The position numbers and the translations under genes are program-made. From Trileptium ribeirensis (Eukaryota; Nematoda; Enoplea; Enoplida; Thoracostomopsidae), in assembly GCA_030248225.1 (NCBI GenBank), contig JASANE010009783.1:46518-110517 (forward strand): a DNA stretch of 64,000 nucleotides. The letters run 5' to 3'. Numbering within the stretch: position 1 is the stretch's first letter; every line of letters starts with the position of its first letter. Below the pieces are notes generated by a model that had not been told where the DNA came from, made no database searches, and saw nothing but the letters and a program-made list of their open reading frames with translations. This document shows positions 9,001-19,900 of this stretch, one piece after another.

Positions 9001-10452
9001 AACATAATTCGATCGATTCACCAACAGTTTATGATGCTTTCTTGAGAAGACTGTACTTTTCGAAATCACCGTAAAGAGCGTCAAAAATGAAGCGATGCAT
9101 TTCGAATTTACCCCTGGTTCTACTTTGTTATCATTTTTGGGGATCATGTTATCATGAACAACCAAAGTGCTACCAAGCCAACGCTCTCAGCGCAGAATAG
9201 TATTTTGGAGCCAAAATTTGGGTATAATAGAATCCTTACACTTAAATTCGACTTATCTATAAATATTTAATGTTTTAGCTGGTGTTTATGATGCCATTAA
9301 ACGAGTTTTTTGTCGAATGAGTAAAACTAATCGAGCAGTCGATGGGCGGCGATGCGTTTGCCAAGCTTTGGGCATAAGCGCTTGTACAAAGAACGAAACC
9401 CGGGACGTTGAAATTTTTAGTGCCAAATCTAAGCAAATTTTGTCGGGTCTTTTAGGTTTTATTGCAACGAATCAGAACTAATTTTAGTAAATGTATACTT
9501 TTATTTTCCGTTCAAGCCGCATTAACGAGTTCAGCCCAGTGGCACAAAAATTAGCTCAAGCTCTGTTCACGTTCAGGAGTTGTCTTTTCACTGAAAGCCT
9601 AGAGTTTAATACGTTAATTAATGAATATAAAAGATTTTGACTCTGTTCGACTCTGCCTGCGAATGCGGTTCGAATGGCATCTAACATTTACTAGAAAATT
9701 ATTAGCACCAATCAAAACCATAAAAATAGAAATTTTTGTGCCATAAATATGGTTCTAATGGAGATTTTTTAACCCTAACTCTAACTACTCGTTCAGCAAA
9801 ATTATTATCGGTGTTTCCTTTTATATTTACCATTTTCGGCCGGGAGGTGTATAACCTGAAAGCCATTATTGCTGTATAACCTATAAAACGATCCGATTTC
9901 GCCCATAATGTCCATAGTGCATACTCATTACGTTTGGTGCATGACTCAGATGGACATAATTAATGCCAGGTTTTATGGGTTAAAGTGGCTTAGCCAAACC
10001 ACTGAGCTATCTAGTAACCGTTGGTCGGCTCCCTTAGGCTAAGTGAACGAATAACAACGAACGGGCAGGCATATGCGGCATTGTCAACACAAAAGTTCAC
10101 GGTGTGCTGTACCCATTTGTGGCCTGTCAGGGTTAAACGAAAAATAAATTAATCTAAGTAAAATTAAATTAGTGCTTCCAACCCAATGGTCTCATCGCAA
10201 ATTTGAGGACGATAGAATGCATCGATTTCTCAAAATTTCACTTATCTGCAAATGTTTTAGCTGCGAAAACTGGATCCGGTGTTTACGATGCCACTAAACG
10301 AACTTTCTGTCGAAAGACTAAAACTAATCGAGCAGTCGATGAATGGCGATGCGTTTGCTAAGCTTTGGGCATCCGTTGAAGACGATGTTCGTTATAACTT
10401 TTTCAAGTTTTGTAATATTGACTCAGTTTCTTCACAACTTATTGATGCGTAA
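2951..10452 (+). CDS. Importin-11 (IPO11) orthologue, C-terminal six exons, gene model
   Basis: Nuclear import receptor of the importin-beta family, built of HEAT repeats; vertebrate IPO11 carries ubiquitin-conjugating enzymes and RPL12 through the nuclear pore under Ran-GTP control. Model: 2951-3046, 3190 or 3230-3364, 6149-6276, 6725-6814, 8043-8136 and 10261-10452, about 245-260 codons. The assignment rests on my recollection of human IPO11: an 'EKRKL..LA.SALLPS' segment (residues before intron 3), a charged loop, a 'DPV.T..L' motif at the start of the last exon and a closing 'W..VEDDV' motif. Order and spacing agree, and the join of exons 3 and 4 aligns without gaps. The N-terminal Ran-binding part lies outside the window. 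Introns total more than 6.5 kb and are filled with repeats. No canonical AATAAA was seen within the first 1.7 kb after the stop. Confidence 0.8.
3190..3364 (+). CDS. Importin-11 exon (window exon 2), start uncertain, possible frameshift
   Basis: The donor at 3365 (gtaagt) is clear and the 3' half reads SVALLSRVALRNVDQMLQSV, which fits the IPO11 'LLNEMA...DQLLGNV' helix. Two starts compete. The acceptor ending at 3189 (attcaacag) gives 175 bp, and its 5' half matches the family best in another frame (AEYFSYIVLFEGIIAS), so a 1-nt frame change near 3275-3290 would be needed. The acceptor ending at 3229 (cttggcag) gives 135 bp, fully in frame with both neighbours, but about 8-13 residues shorter than expected. 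A MITE begins 6 bp after the exon. Confidence 0.6.
3370..3520. mobile_element. TA-flanked MITE at the exon-2 donor (Tc1/mariner-like)
   Basis: Termini are inverted: tacagtcacggacaatgcat at the left, and the right end, read on the - strand, is tacagtcaatgacagaaat. TA dinucleotides sit at both ends, as expected for Tc1/mariner-type insertion. The interior has small 'aaacgaac/gttcgt' palindromes. It begins at the TA of the donor context gtaagTA, only 6 bp from the exon boundary. A similar element lies at about 36423-36606. No transposase is encoded. Confidence 0.7.
3755..4345 (+). repeat. Long dispersed repeat, left arm of an inverted pair
   Basis: Shares successive blocks with 8140-8575 in reverse complement: a 'aacttaaccg...catgatcttggg' start, 'gtacatcgccga', 'ttgatttgagg', 'catgggaaactcattgccgg', 'gctatcgaga' and 'aggcgtaggtgtaccta'. 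Identity looks moderate, with a length difference of about 150 bp. The copy is non-coding and lies in importin-11 intron 2. Class unknown. Confidence 0.75.
4623..4801. mobile_element. TIR MITE, 'cagttacaatcagaat' family
   Basis: The left end reads tacagttacaatcagaatat and the right end is its inverse (attctgattgtaac). Subterminal 'aaaatcga / tcgatttt' and central 'tcgtttaaacgcaaacg' are also partly palindromic. About 179 bp, non-coding, in an importin-11 intron. Related to the elements at 5929-6093 and 38314-38497 through the cgattaaacgaaatttcga core. Confidence 0.7.
4880..5110. repeat. Repeat copy paired with 5560-5790
   Basis: Shares 'aac(a)tcgttttgtacttggtgtcaaaag', then 'gatggt.g.tggcg..gcttaa.tttact' with the second copy about 650 bp further on. 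Both are in the same orientation in importin-11 intron 2. A third partial match ('ctgcgccgcttacc') lies at about 5418. No coding potential is supported. Confidence 0.55.
5560..5790. repeat. Second copy of the 4880-5110 repeat
   Basis: Contains the same block order as 4880-5110 ('taacaacgttttgtacatagtg', 'tcaaaagaggatgg', 'taagtttactc'). The open frames across it on both strands reflect the shared sequence rather than a gene. Confidence 0.55.
5929..6093. mobile_element. TIR MITE, 'ggccaaaaataagtgcaatcg' family
   Basis: The right end read on the - strand starts tacagtcgcggccaaaaata, and the left end is a weaker inverse (tataggcacggccagaaata). TA is present at both tips. The interior has 'cgattaaacaaaatttcaatcg'. 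The organisation is Tc1/mariner-like and non-autonomous. It ends only about 55 bp upstream of importin-11 exon 3. Confidence 0.6.
6149..6276 (+). CDS. Importin-11 exon (window exon 3)
   Basis: Acceptor atttacag, donor gtaagt; enters in phase 0 and leaves with two bases of the next codon. The end of the translation, ALEKRKLMGLAISALLPSCV, is the strongest importin-11 signature in the window: vertebrate IPO11 has 'PERRKLSALALLSLLPS' at the same place (recollection). The 5' part, NMPSPLRTYINNCFEKAPS, replaces the 'MWVDRMDNITQ' region. Confidence 0.85.
6623..6688 (+). CDS. Possible 22-codon cassette exon of importin-11
   Basis: Preceded by a very good acceptor (ttttttttcag) and followed by gtaata. 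It is 66 bp, exactly 22 codons, open in the phase set by exon 3 and phase-preserving. It would insert LRLREIVKLGMRWNLSMLIF plus D and E between exons 3 and 4. Skipping it gives a gap-free match to vertebrate IPO11, so it is either an optional exon or chance. Confidence 0.3.
6725..6814 (+). CDS. Importin-11 exon (window exon 4)
   Basis: Acceptor ttttcag, donor gtaagt; enters and leaves in phase 2. Reads HTGDLFPVMMKHLYDTLMEV then CVFENQKYIE, the amphipathic helix that follows 'LLPS' in IPO11 and leads into its acidic loop. The splice from exon 3 preserves the expected spacing. Confidence 0.8.
7001..7836. repeat. Minisatellite, 105-bp unit, about 8 copies
   Basis: The block 'ctaagtttag' recurs at 7081, 7186, 7291, 7396, 7501, 7606, 7711 and 7816, an exact 105-bp period. 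The first unit is partial with a 2-bp deletion. The central units look identical, whereas the last two share variants (gcgtacc, aacaccaaag, gtccctg, cacgctg), and some of these also mark the first unit. That is the usual picture of internal homogenisation with older edges. Because 105 is divisible by three, a long 35-residue-repeat frame stays open on the - strand. It lies in importin-11 intron 4. Confidence 0.95.
8043..8136 (+). CDS. Importin-11 exon (window exon 5), acidic loop
   Basis: Acceptor tatttcag; the donor chosen is gtacga at 8137 because it leaves phase 0, which the last exon requires. The translation runs TVRSDTSDKLLAEGNEDSAF and ends HLNEHEKRLCV. It is charged and low in hydrophobic residues, like the acidic insert of vertebrate IPO11 that ends 'EQDKRKKMLAL' just before the DPVHT motif. 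The donor is not the strongest available type, so the last few bases are uncertain. Confidence 0.75.
8140..8575 (-). repeat. Long dispersed repeat, right arm of an inverted pair
   Basis: Reverse-complement partner of 3755-4345: on the - strand it has the same ordered blocks, from 'aacgacttaaccgg..catgatcttggg' through 'catgggaaactcattgccgg' to 'aggcgtaggtgtaccta' and 'actag'. It starts within a few bases of the exon-5 donor. Confidence 0.75.
8591..8796. mobile_element. MITE with tagtgctgggcaac termini
   Basis: The left end tagtgctgggcaac and right end gttgcctagcagta are inverted repeats with two mismatches. The interior is rich in 'cggccg' and 'gacggc'. About 206 bp, non-coding, importin-11 intron 5. 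The termini suggest a hAT-type element, but I could not find a clean 8-bp target duplication. Confidence 0.55.
9289..9380 (+). pseudogene. Decayed duplicate of the last importin-11 exon
   Basis: Preceded by atgttttag like the real last exon and strongly similar to it: 'ggtgtttatgatgccattaaacga', 'actaatcgagcagtcgatg', 'ggcgatgcgtttgc' and 'aagctttgggcat' all recur at 10261-10380. It lacks about 13 bp covering the 'KLD' codons, has an in-frame TGA after 'gtcgaa', and continues into unrelated sequence. Similarity extends upstream into the intron (about 9150-9288 versus 10165-10260), so this is a genomic duplication and not a processed copy. If included by splicing it would truncate the protein. 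Confidence 0.85.
9960..10140 (-). repeat. Possible tRNA-derived SINE-like repeat
   Basis: On the - strand at about 10020-9985 there is a pol III A-box-like stretch (tagctcagtgg) within a D-arm-like fold (TAGC...GCTA). No B box (ggttcgaatcc) is visible. Part of the block ('aacgaataacaacg') recurs near 14690. The head may derive from a tRNA, but decay prevents a firm call. Confidence 0.3.
10261..10452 (+). CDS. Importin-11 last exon with stop codon
   Basis: Acceptor atgttttag; 192 bp, phase 0, ending in TAA at 10450-10452. It begins LRKLDPVFTMPLNELSVERL and contains GDAFAKLWASVEDDV. Vertebrate IPO11 has 'LALKDPVHTVSLQQFIYEKL...GEQGFQSLMETVDTEI' here (recollection). The C-terminal tail after DDV (RYNFFKFCNIDSVSSQLIDA) is about ten residues longer than in vertebrates. 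Together with exon 3 this is the basis for the gene name. Confidence 0.85.
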   Translation: MRKLDPVFTMPLNELSVERLKLIEQSMNGDAFAKLWASVEDDVRYNFFKFCNIDSVSSQLIDA

Positions 10453-13400
10453 TAGTAAAATTTATATACTTGTTAAATTGATTTGGGCAAACGCACGACA
10501 TTAATGTACACGGAACTATCTTTCAAATCTCGCACAGCGGAGAGACGTTTGAAAATATCTCCGTTTGCCACTCAGCATCAGTAGGCAAAGCAGAGTGTAC
10601 ATTCTGTTTGACTGATGCATCCTGTCATGCGCATTCAGCAACTCAGAAATAGTGTACTCTACATAATGTTGGTTTGTATTTTTAGCTCAGGTTAACTGTT
10701 ATGATATCTAATAGGTAGTGTTTTATTACACAGCCAGGCGTACGAGCTTAATGTCTTCATGTTTCATTTAACATTCGGCAGGCGCTCAAGTTCAGTCGGC
10801 TCGTGTGGGGGAGCTACATGATTCAGCGGTGAAGGAGAAAAATTTTCTAAATGTTTGGAAATTTATTCCCGCTTCGTTTACGCCCAATTTTTGGTGGTTT
10901 TTATCATATTTGGTAATTTGTGCCAGATTTTCCCCAATTTTTGTCAATATTATCAAAGTTCTCCGATTCTGCTACCAATGGTGCTCGAGGGTCTAATCAT
11001 CAGGGCGTAGTCACCTGAAAAGTCCAATTTTCACTGTAGCTGGAATTCGACCATGACGTGCTTCTGTTATGGCTTATTCTTTTTAGACATTCCTAGAAAA
11101 GTGCAACACCGATGGTCCAAATTATTTTAGCTCGTCGGTAATCATATCTTGTAGCGGTTATAGTATTGTTGCTTTTACATAGATAAGCGGCACAACTTCC
11201 GACTTAGGTTCTTGTAGGGGCCGTGTAATTAGGTAAATTGGATTCCCGTATGCTTAACCGGTAATGCAGTTTCTAAGTTACAGCGTGCGACGTTTATAGT
11301 GCACGAAACCGAAATTTCCAAGTCTTAAAACTCAGGAGAGCGCAATTTATATTCCATACTACAATCACAGCAATGTCAGTCCATTGAATTGTCTTTCACA
11401 TTACGTCGTCGCTACACGGAACGTACAAAGAGCGAATGCTTACTGTGACGCATTTGTCGGTCATTTTTGGGAAATGAGCTAGAGACTATATCTTTTCACA
11501 ATATAAAGACTTGCAAATTGAGGTGGGCCCGCGTGCCGAAATACTAAGCCGAGCTGAATTTCCTTTAAGGTGGCTGGAACAGCCTGGGCTAGCATATGAT
11601 AAGGTGTGACCGATATCACTTCTACTGTGTAGTCTTCACAGTACCATGTAAGCAGTACTAAACGTTTAGGGGCTTATGTCCTTAATTGAGTGAACTTATT
11701 GTAAAAACAGATATTACTGACACAATGGGAGTTCACATTTGGTGAACCCGATGTCAGCGACGTTTTTATTGCCATCCGTTCGTGAAATTGGACATTCCTT
11801 CGTGTATTGTTTGTGAATGATCAGGACCGTGAAATTTATCGTGAATTTTGTATAGCGTCGTGGGGAAACTATTTTCACAATAGTGAATTTGCTTTAATAT
11901 TAATTTACTTAATACACATGTATATTGATTTAATATAGTTTCTTTATGACTATTATTTTGCGTTAAACAGCGGCATGTGCACATACGTACGATCATCTGT
12001 ACTAACGTTTAGGGGCACAATAACGGGAACACGACATAAAACGTCCACTTTGTGGAGAAACGATTATGCAATTCTCGTGAGCGAATTTCTGAACAAATTA
12101 TTGAATGATTATGATCAGATTTAACTCACAAAATTAAGTAGTATACGAATTAGAATGTTGGAAAGATATATATTTTAAATACATTGGATGTATTCTTGAT
12201 GTTTGGAGACTTATTATAATAAAGCATTTTCAGCAATATGGTCAATGTTTCTTATACTATGCATGCATAGCTCATACCATTCCTATAATTCACTTTATTA
12301 TCTGTGTTTAAGTAATTGGATTTATGTACTTAAATGAGTGAACTTATAAAAATAATTATTGATACAATGGAAGTTCACATACCTATTTCGCAACACTATC
12401 ACGCAAACCACTACCTACTTTATTATGCTAAAATAAGGTATACTAAAAACGACGTCAACACCAACTGAAAAATCTGGAGCATACATAAGTTTATTTAAAC
12501 AAAGTCTTTTCAGCAGAATAGTTTCGAACCATTGTCACTCGCTAACACTACAGAAGCGTTATGTTCCAGCTCAGCCCTAGCCAAGATACAAAAGTTTAAA
12601 TAGGAAACCGCTCATAAAGCAAATACCCGCCGACATCATCTTTATATATTGACACCAATGTGTAGTTCACGTAATTCAATCGACATGAACTTGTATAGTT
12701 TTTCCCTTCAAGCTTGCCGAAAATTTTGTCGGAAAAATTCTGCTCTTCGAAATGTTAGAAAGCCCACAAAACTGTGTTACCTAATGCGACATAAATGTTC
12801 CTAAAAGAGGCTCAAATGGTTTACTAACGTACAATATTTGAAGTTTTGCAATTACCATGTTCAACCTTTTGGTTAAATTTAGACTAAGGCTTTAGATTGC
12901 CCATAGAATTCTCTGTAGCACGATACAAATTTTAACGCGGCTCGCTTTGGTAATGCGCTAACACCTTCCAAGAAAGCACCATATGTTCTCTAATAGGCGG
13001 TGACTAAAATGAGTGTTTCTAAGTTAATAAGGCGTGCTGAATATATATAAAATAATGTGACTTTCAATCGAATTTCGTATACTTGCACCAGGACAGTGTC
13101 GAAGCACGAAGCTTCCGACAAAGTTGCTACAACAGTAAGAACTTGTAACTGGAACCAAGCAGCGTAATATGGCACTCATATTAGGTCCAGAAAATAGGAA
13201 CCACAGTTTAAGTCTAGTAATATATACCAAAGTGCTACGAGGCTTACAGGTGATATGTGCGATTACTAAAACGGATTTCCTTTCTAAAAATAAAATGGGA
13301 CCTAGTAAACACAGCCAATACGAAGTAGAACCAACACAAAATTATTGTTTATTTTGATCAAAATAAGCCGCTGTTTTGACACAATTTACTGGTGGAATTG

Positions 13401-16400
13401 GTAAATACGATGGATTCCAAATCGTAAAAACTACGAAATTGTTAACAACACAAACAATAAAATTTCAGTTCAATTGTATAACTATTCGTAAAGGCACAGG
13501 TGCTAAAATTGGCAGTTTGTTACTACAAGGGGTGTGATCCTACTTCGGATACGAAAGGATGCAGAATTGAGGCAAAGCCATAAACCTAGTGCCACATGAA
13601 CTCACACATTGCACAAATTGCAGAATATTAGTAAAGCAATAGCATAAAATATTGAAATAAAAGATCTAGATAGAACATTCACCAAAATATATCATACCCA
13701 GCATTAAAACAGGTCAGGCAATGTAAGAAATGGACATAAATAAGGCAAAATACAACCCTACATAATGTATATATAACGGGTTACAACTGAGTGTAATGAT
13801 TCAGAATTCAATTCCACATCCTGGTCAGAGAAATATCTAATTTTCGCTGTTGATAAGAACAATGCGAACCCGGAGTCATTCTCACGCTCTAAATTACATC
13901 AACGGTACTGGATTCCGTACCTCATTTTAGTCATGCTTTTCATTGCCTGTTAAGGACCATTTTTCCAGGCATGTTTTACTTAGCTTTGCCAATCAAAAGA
14001 AACACATATCAGCTTAGGGCAAGGTATAGTCATACGTTCTTTGAATATTAACGGAATAACATTTTGAAGAATAGTCATCTCAGCCAATAATCTATGTTCC
14101 GCTCTGCATTTAGGTCAGTTGAAAATCATCTTCCAAACTGTTAAAGGCTGTAGTAGGATAGTTGAAGGAAATTTTTTGATAATAAAATGGAAATTTTGTC
14201 AAAAAATTTCCACCGTCCATCCAAAAAAATTCTTGGAGTAGTTTTTTGTTCTGTGGATTCAAAATTCCAAGAAACACACCCTGTCCATAAAAGACGTTCT
14301 TTAAGAAGGGTAAGCTTAAAGAAGCAGAGCAAAATTTGCAGACAGTTTTAGAGCTCAATGTATTAAGTATTACGGCAGTCTAAATACGTTTATCAATTTG
14401 AAAACTGCAACAAAATAATGATTCAGTTCAGGCAAGAATTTTTCCAACCGGCATGCGACTTTTTAGACCGGTATCCAACAGCACTAAGAGCTCTAAAATA
14501 AATTTTGCCAAAATTTTCCCTGAATTTTCTTAACCTTGTACTGAATGAATTAATCTGTATATATTTCGTGCACAAAGTTGAACAAACGCTTGCAGAAGCG
14601 GCGGATTGGACCTAGATGGTTTGGTTGCGAGTCTCGTACGCTAGCTACTTGCTATATGTATGGGCTGTTGCTTGGTTCCTTAGAGCGAGCGAATAACAAC
14701 GCACCTGCAACCGCGCGTCAAGCACAAGCGTATCGCTGAGCAATGTTGTATCGAATGTGAGATACTATGCGGGAAAGGGTTAAAAAACTAAACATTTCGG
14801 CGCTGATTATGCATGATATTTTTATTTCTCATTTTGGGACTTCAAATGCTTTGCGTTTAAACGATATAAATCATTATTATACACGCTAAATGAAAATAAC
14901 AGCAATGCTTTTTACACTACACCTTTTACTACAATGCAACACATCCTTGGTCATCCCTCATCCCCAGTACCGAAAAACAGCTTATACTGAGAAATAAAAA
15001 TAAATTTAAAAACTTACAAAAATAAATTTAACTCTTTCGCGAAAATTTAACCACTGTTCCATTGTTATTCGAGCATTTTTCGCGATCGATTCGCTAAAAA
15101 ATTTGCTTCTGTCCACAACTGAGGCTGTATACGTCGTTTAATATTAGAACTTTACATATTATACCGTTTGGAATAAAAATTATACCGCCACAGCAACAGG
15201 CGGCCTTAATGTAGGTTATAAAAGCAGAACTCACGGTCATTGCACATCATCATCGTCCACGACGGTGTCTATGTATTACATTGAAAGATACTTTTCTCAG
15301 CAACGCCTAATCTAAAGTCTCAATCTTACCAAATGCCAGCGTGGAACCGTAAAAAATTATAAAAATTCAGCAAAACAGAAAATATAAGTGTTAAGTAAGG
15401 CACTTAAAATAGTAGGCAGTGAACATAATGCTCGATGTAACGTATAGCGATCGGATATCTAACTATACAGGAAATGTAGTATAAAAATAATACATAATGT
15501 AGATATAATATATAAAACAGTAATATTATTATAAAACTTATAAAAAACAGTAAAATATTGCTCAAAAGATGAGAAGGGGTAAAGTATGGGTAACATTTTT
15601 GGATAAAATAACATTAGTAGCAATTTATGCTTGCAGTGAAAATTTACGTCTATTCTCATATTGTTGTTTTTAAAACCTGTAAAATAGTTACTAGTATTCG
15701 ATTAATTGCTAAGTCTGAGACTAATCTGCTTTATGTGTCCATTTACGAAGCGTCTCTGGTGGTGAACATAACGAGGGTATTATGAAAAAACAACGCATAT
15801 CGGTTCCCAGTTGTTTTGAGAAAAACTGTACAATTAGCTATATGTTGATGATAATAAAGAAGTACTTGGTATGAGTCATTTTTGAATTGTTGCAATTTTT
15901 TTAAATATATACTTTTTTCAAAGCAATAATTTAACTACATTGCTTTTCGGAAATATAATTAATTGGGAAACAAAACAAGTTTTACTCAATATTTGCAAGA
16001 CGATAAATATACGACCCTACGAATTTCGATCCAGCTTCACGGAAAAACATACCGCGCCACTTTTGTAGACCAAACAATTAGCCAGAAAATAATTGTTTAA
16101 TCGGAAATAATATAAATTTAACAAGTTTCATATTTATTGTTTATAATTTTATTTATTGTGCTAAAATGGAAATCCGTGAAAATTTCTCTCAATTGCGATT
16201 AAACTAAATTTCAAAAGAATTCAATTTTGATCGATTTAGATTTCGATCATTTTCGACCGCACTTATGTTTGGCCAGGATCGTACCTTTCATGGCTAACCA
16301 AAATTATGGCAATATGTTCGGAAGTCAAATTAAAACAAAAGATAAAATGGGAAAATGAATAGTGAAAATTCGAAAATTCAAGAAAACTAAGTAAAATTGA

Positions 16401-16804
16401 CAGATACCTCATGGCAACGACGTACAGTAGTCGCCAGAAATGAGCGGCTCTGCTTGTTAATTTCAAATTCTGTTCGATACATGTACGCAATTTTTGACGC
16501 GCTTATTTAAATTCGCTCCAGTTATTCGGGTGCTGTTCGACAATAAGTAACGTTTTGTTCGAATACTGATCAATGTTTAGTCGTTCGGAAAGCGAAGCTC
16601 ATTTACGGCGAATACTGCAGATAATATACATACCTTAATCAATACAAAATCCTTGAATAACAATTGTTTAAATAATAAACAAGATAGAAGAACATAAACA
16701 ATATAACAAAATATTTTAAGACGTGTAACTATTATTCAAAAACAGTAATAGAGAACAACAATCACTGTCGAAGTCTTATATGCGATTTTCGGCATCGCCT
16801 TTTG
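10453..16804. other. Intergenic region between convergent importin-11 and laminin alpha
   Basis: No exon chain, tRNA or known gene was recognised. Open frames are short and unsupported by splice sites or family motifs. It will hold the 3' UTRs of both genes. On the + strand the first AATAAA I noticed is near 12217. On the - strand clusters of 'tttatt' (AATAAA reversed) occur near 16130-16160. Repeat-like pieces include 14605-14780, related to 9960-10140, and 16150-16290, which carries the 'cgattaaactaaatttca' core of the MITE family at 5929. Confidence 0.6.
14605..14780. repeat. Diverged relative of the 9960-10140 repeat
   Basis: Shares 'ggttccttag..cgagcgaataacaacg' and a closing 'gggttaaa' with the 9960-10140 copy in the same orientation. 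Non-coding. Confidence 0.4.
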
Positions 16805-16935
16805 CTAGTTGACTGGACAAACGTCATCAGCGTTTGTGACGTCGCCGAACGTTTCGACGGTGTCCAACGATATCGGACTCGAACTTCGCCGCGTTCGACC
16901 AATGCGAATGTTGCGAATGCAGCCAACAAACGAGT
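16805..16935 (-). CDS. Laminin alpha last exon, end of LG5, stop codon
   Basis: Acceptor tttcag; the first two bases complete a codon begun in the previous exon (G|AC, Asp). Reads SFVGCIRNIRIGRTRRSSSP and ends NADDVCPVN followed by TAG. The 'SFxGCIRNIRI' strand and the cysteine four residues from the end form the conserved C-terminal disulphide of LG5. The basic stretch RTRRSSS lies in the loop between them. Confidence 0.95.
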
Positions 16936-19900
16936 CTGAAAATAATAAAAGCATCAAACAGAATGTGGAATATAATAGGGTGATGTTTAACTAAAATGAG
17001 CGGCGCCTACTTACAACTTTTTAAACAAACAAGTAATATAAACCACGAATCCGTCGACTGAAATGAATGATTATTCGGCCGTTTGTCAGCAATGGAACGA
17101 CTTTGAATTTGGAGGTTAGAACGAGGCGCAGTTAGACAGTGTCGTTGCTAAGTTGCACAGGATTAAGCGCATATAAAATTGAACGAAGTCGCAATCGATC
17201 GATCTTATTTTAAGCAAAATTCGCTACATAATGTTTTAAACATTAATTACTACTATTTCCAACGCTAAAACATTTTTATAGCCTGAAAATATCTGCACAA
17301 TAGGTAAAAGTACCGAAAAATATAGAAATATGTAGCATACAGAATAAAATTCCCATGTCTTTAGGAATGCTGCGGCAGGCCAGCTGTAGCCAATAATTAA
17401 TGAAGAGCTAGACCTTACGTAAGAACAGCTGCTGTGGAATATGCACAATGGCCTATCTACAGCCCTCCGAAAAGTGCGGGACTGGCATATTCATTTTCGG
17501 GAAAAATTTTAGTGGGAGATAAATTTAGCAAAAATGCTAAATATTTCCATCTTTTTAGTGGCATACATGTATTTTAAAGTATAAAACGAGGTTTTATTAT
17601 TAGAAATATTGGTAACTATTCTTTAAAAACATTTTGCAATCAAAAAACGTAAATTTCCAGACGTAAAACTTTTGGCTTTAGTTAACATTGGGAATTTTGA
17701 CCGAACGGGGGAAGGGCATGGCAGATTTGGGAGCGGTAGGAGGGGTCCTCCCACCCCCTCCCATTGTGGGTAGGGCATGCTTACAATACAATGCAGAGAA
17801 AATTTGACATACCCATTGAATGGAAGAAAGCTAATTGATTAAAATAACATACCGGTAATTTTCAGACCGTGGCTTGTATAATCAGCCGGAACGCCACCGA
17901 GATACAGCGGGTCCCGTGTGTCGGTGTCGGTCGAATGGGCATGTGCGACACGATGAAGACCACTCACGCCGTCGAGCTGTAGAATCATCACGTTTTTGGA
18001 TTTGTGGACCTGAAACGTTTATTAAGTTTGGCGAGATAGTGTATTGCAATAAATTAAGTTAAAACTTTTCATATCCGATGATTGATATTTCATTCCTGGT
18101 GATCAAAACTAACACCAGTAGCTTTTAGTACGCGTTTAAGCCATTATAACTTGCTGTATACGTAATATTAACCCCTTGTACAAACACAAGCATTAATCAA
18201 AAAACACTCCATGGCAATATACATAAAAATAGTACTCTACAGGCTGTAAAATATACCACGGTTTTCGACGTACTACCGTTGCCTTGGCACTGCCATCGCA
18301 TAAAACGAAAGATTTAGTCGCTACTGTCAAACCTCAGCAATACTGTTGTTGACCGTTGTATTTGTCGACAGAGTTAATGATGGCGTGGCACGGAACACGA
18401 TGTATTTACTGGCTTGTTGAAACTGGCAGCAGGCCGCGGGGCCACCATGTATAGAGCGATCTCTATTTAGTAGTCCTTTAATTTCTCACCTTCCCTTCGA
18501 TGAAAACAGTCCAAATAGTATAAAAATTTGAGAATATTTATCCAAAATGACATTCTTGAGCGAAATATTCGATTAGATTATAGCTCAAAAGCAATATGAG
18601 AGACGTCGTTACAGTGTAATGAAATACTCAATAGAGACGTCTTTACAGTGTTCATTCGATGGTTTATTAGCGTTGTTCATTAAAACACTGTATTTTGAAA
18701 AATTTTTAGGGTTTCACGCCCCCGCCTCAAACCAACCGAATATTTTACAAAATCCAATATATCTACTATAGTATGTTACAGCTTAAACCGCAAGAAATGC
18801 TGTCCCACGGTCGAATTTGATCGGCACCACTCTTGCGGTTTCGCTTGAAAAGCCGCATTATTGTGTAGCAAGGAAAATATTTTGACTAACCCTGATATTA
18901 TGCCATTGACCGTTACAGAAATCGCTGGCCAAAGCTAGGAAATTCTTGTTTAGCAGCTCAGGACCATGACCGTTGTCGACGGTGTAAACAAGATTGCCGT
19001 TGATCATTTGAAGCGTAAGATAGTCTCGCGAGCCGGGTGTTGCATTTTCATCGTCAGATTGAGCAGTGGAAGCACTCACCGAAAGTAGAACGGCCGACTG
19101 GACACGAGGCTTTACGTCCATCTCGAAGTAGAATTTTGAGCCGACCTCAAATATATATAGGTAGTGTAGTTACGTAACGTCGTACTATAGTCGACTAGGA
19201 TTGTCATAAAAAATTGTAGCTGCTAATATTACTGATAGGGTGTTTCCTTATACATCGTCTTCGGCAATAAAACAAAATTTGTCACAAGTAACAAAATTTC
19301 CGGCAGGATCCCACGAATAAGAGCGGTAGACAAGTTTTCACTGCATTCTAGAAAGGCTTTGTACATGAGTTAGAACGGCTTAAAATAAAATAAAAACTTG
19401 TCGCAGTGTCTCTATCGCTGCAAATTCGTTTACGCTAAAATTACTGTTTTATTGAATTTCCATTGCCAACACTGATTTTTCGTTATTATCCAAAAATTCT
19501 CGGAACCCGACATGGGTCAGTGAACGGGCCGCGTTTTAGAGGGAGGTCAACAATAGTAATCATCCCTTTCTCATATTTTCGAAGCTAGTAACAATCTGCA
19601 ATTTGACTTAATAAATGCAACATATGTATGATCATCATCTATTTGTGCAAAAAAATTACCGAGTTTTACCCATTTTAATACTAAGATCAAGGAACCCATC
19701 TTACCCTCATTTCTTTGTCGATTATGGCATAGCCACCGGTCTCTCCAAAATAAATGCCTTCCTCGTGATGAGCGCTGCATGGAACGACTCCTTCGCTTTT
19801 TACGGCTGTTGTACCGAATGTTTCATGATTCAGACGCAATTCGCGAATGCAGCCGGAAAATGTTGGGCTAACAAACTGAAATCAAAAGCCTATGTTTAAA

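Noticed and set aside
9985..10020. Intact tRNA gene on the - strand
   Set aside because: An A-box and D-arm-like fold are present, but there is no B box and no acceptor-stem pairing; at best a tRNA-derived repeat.
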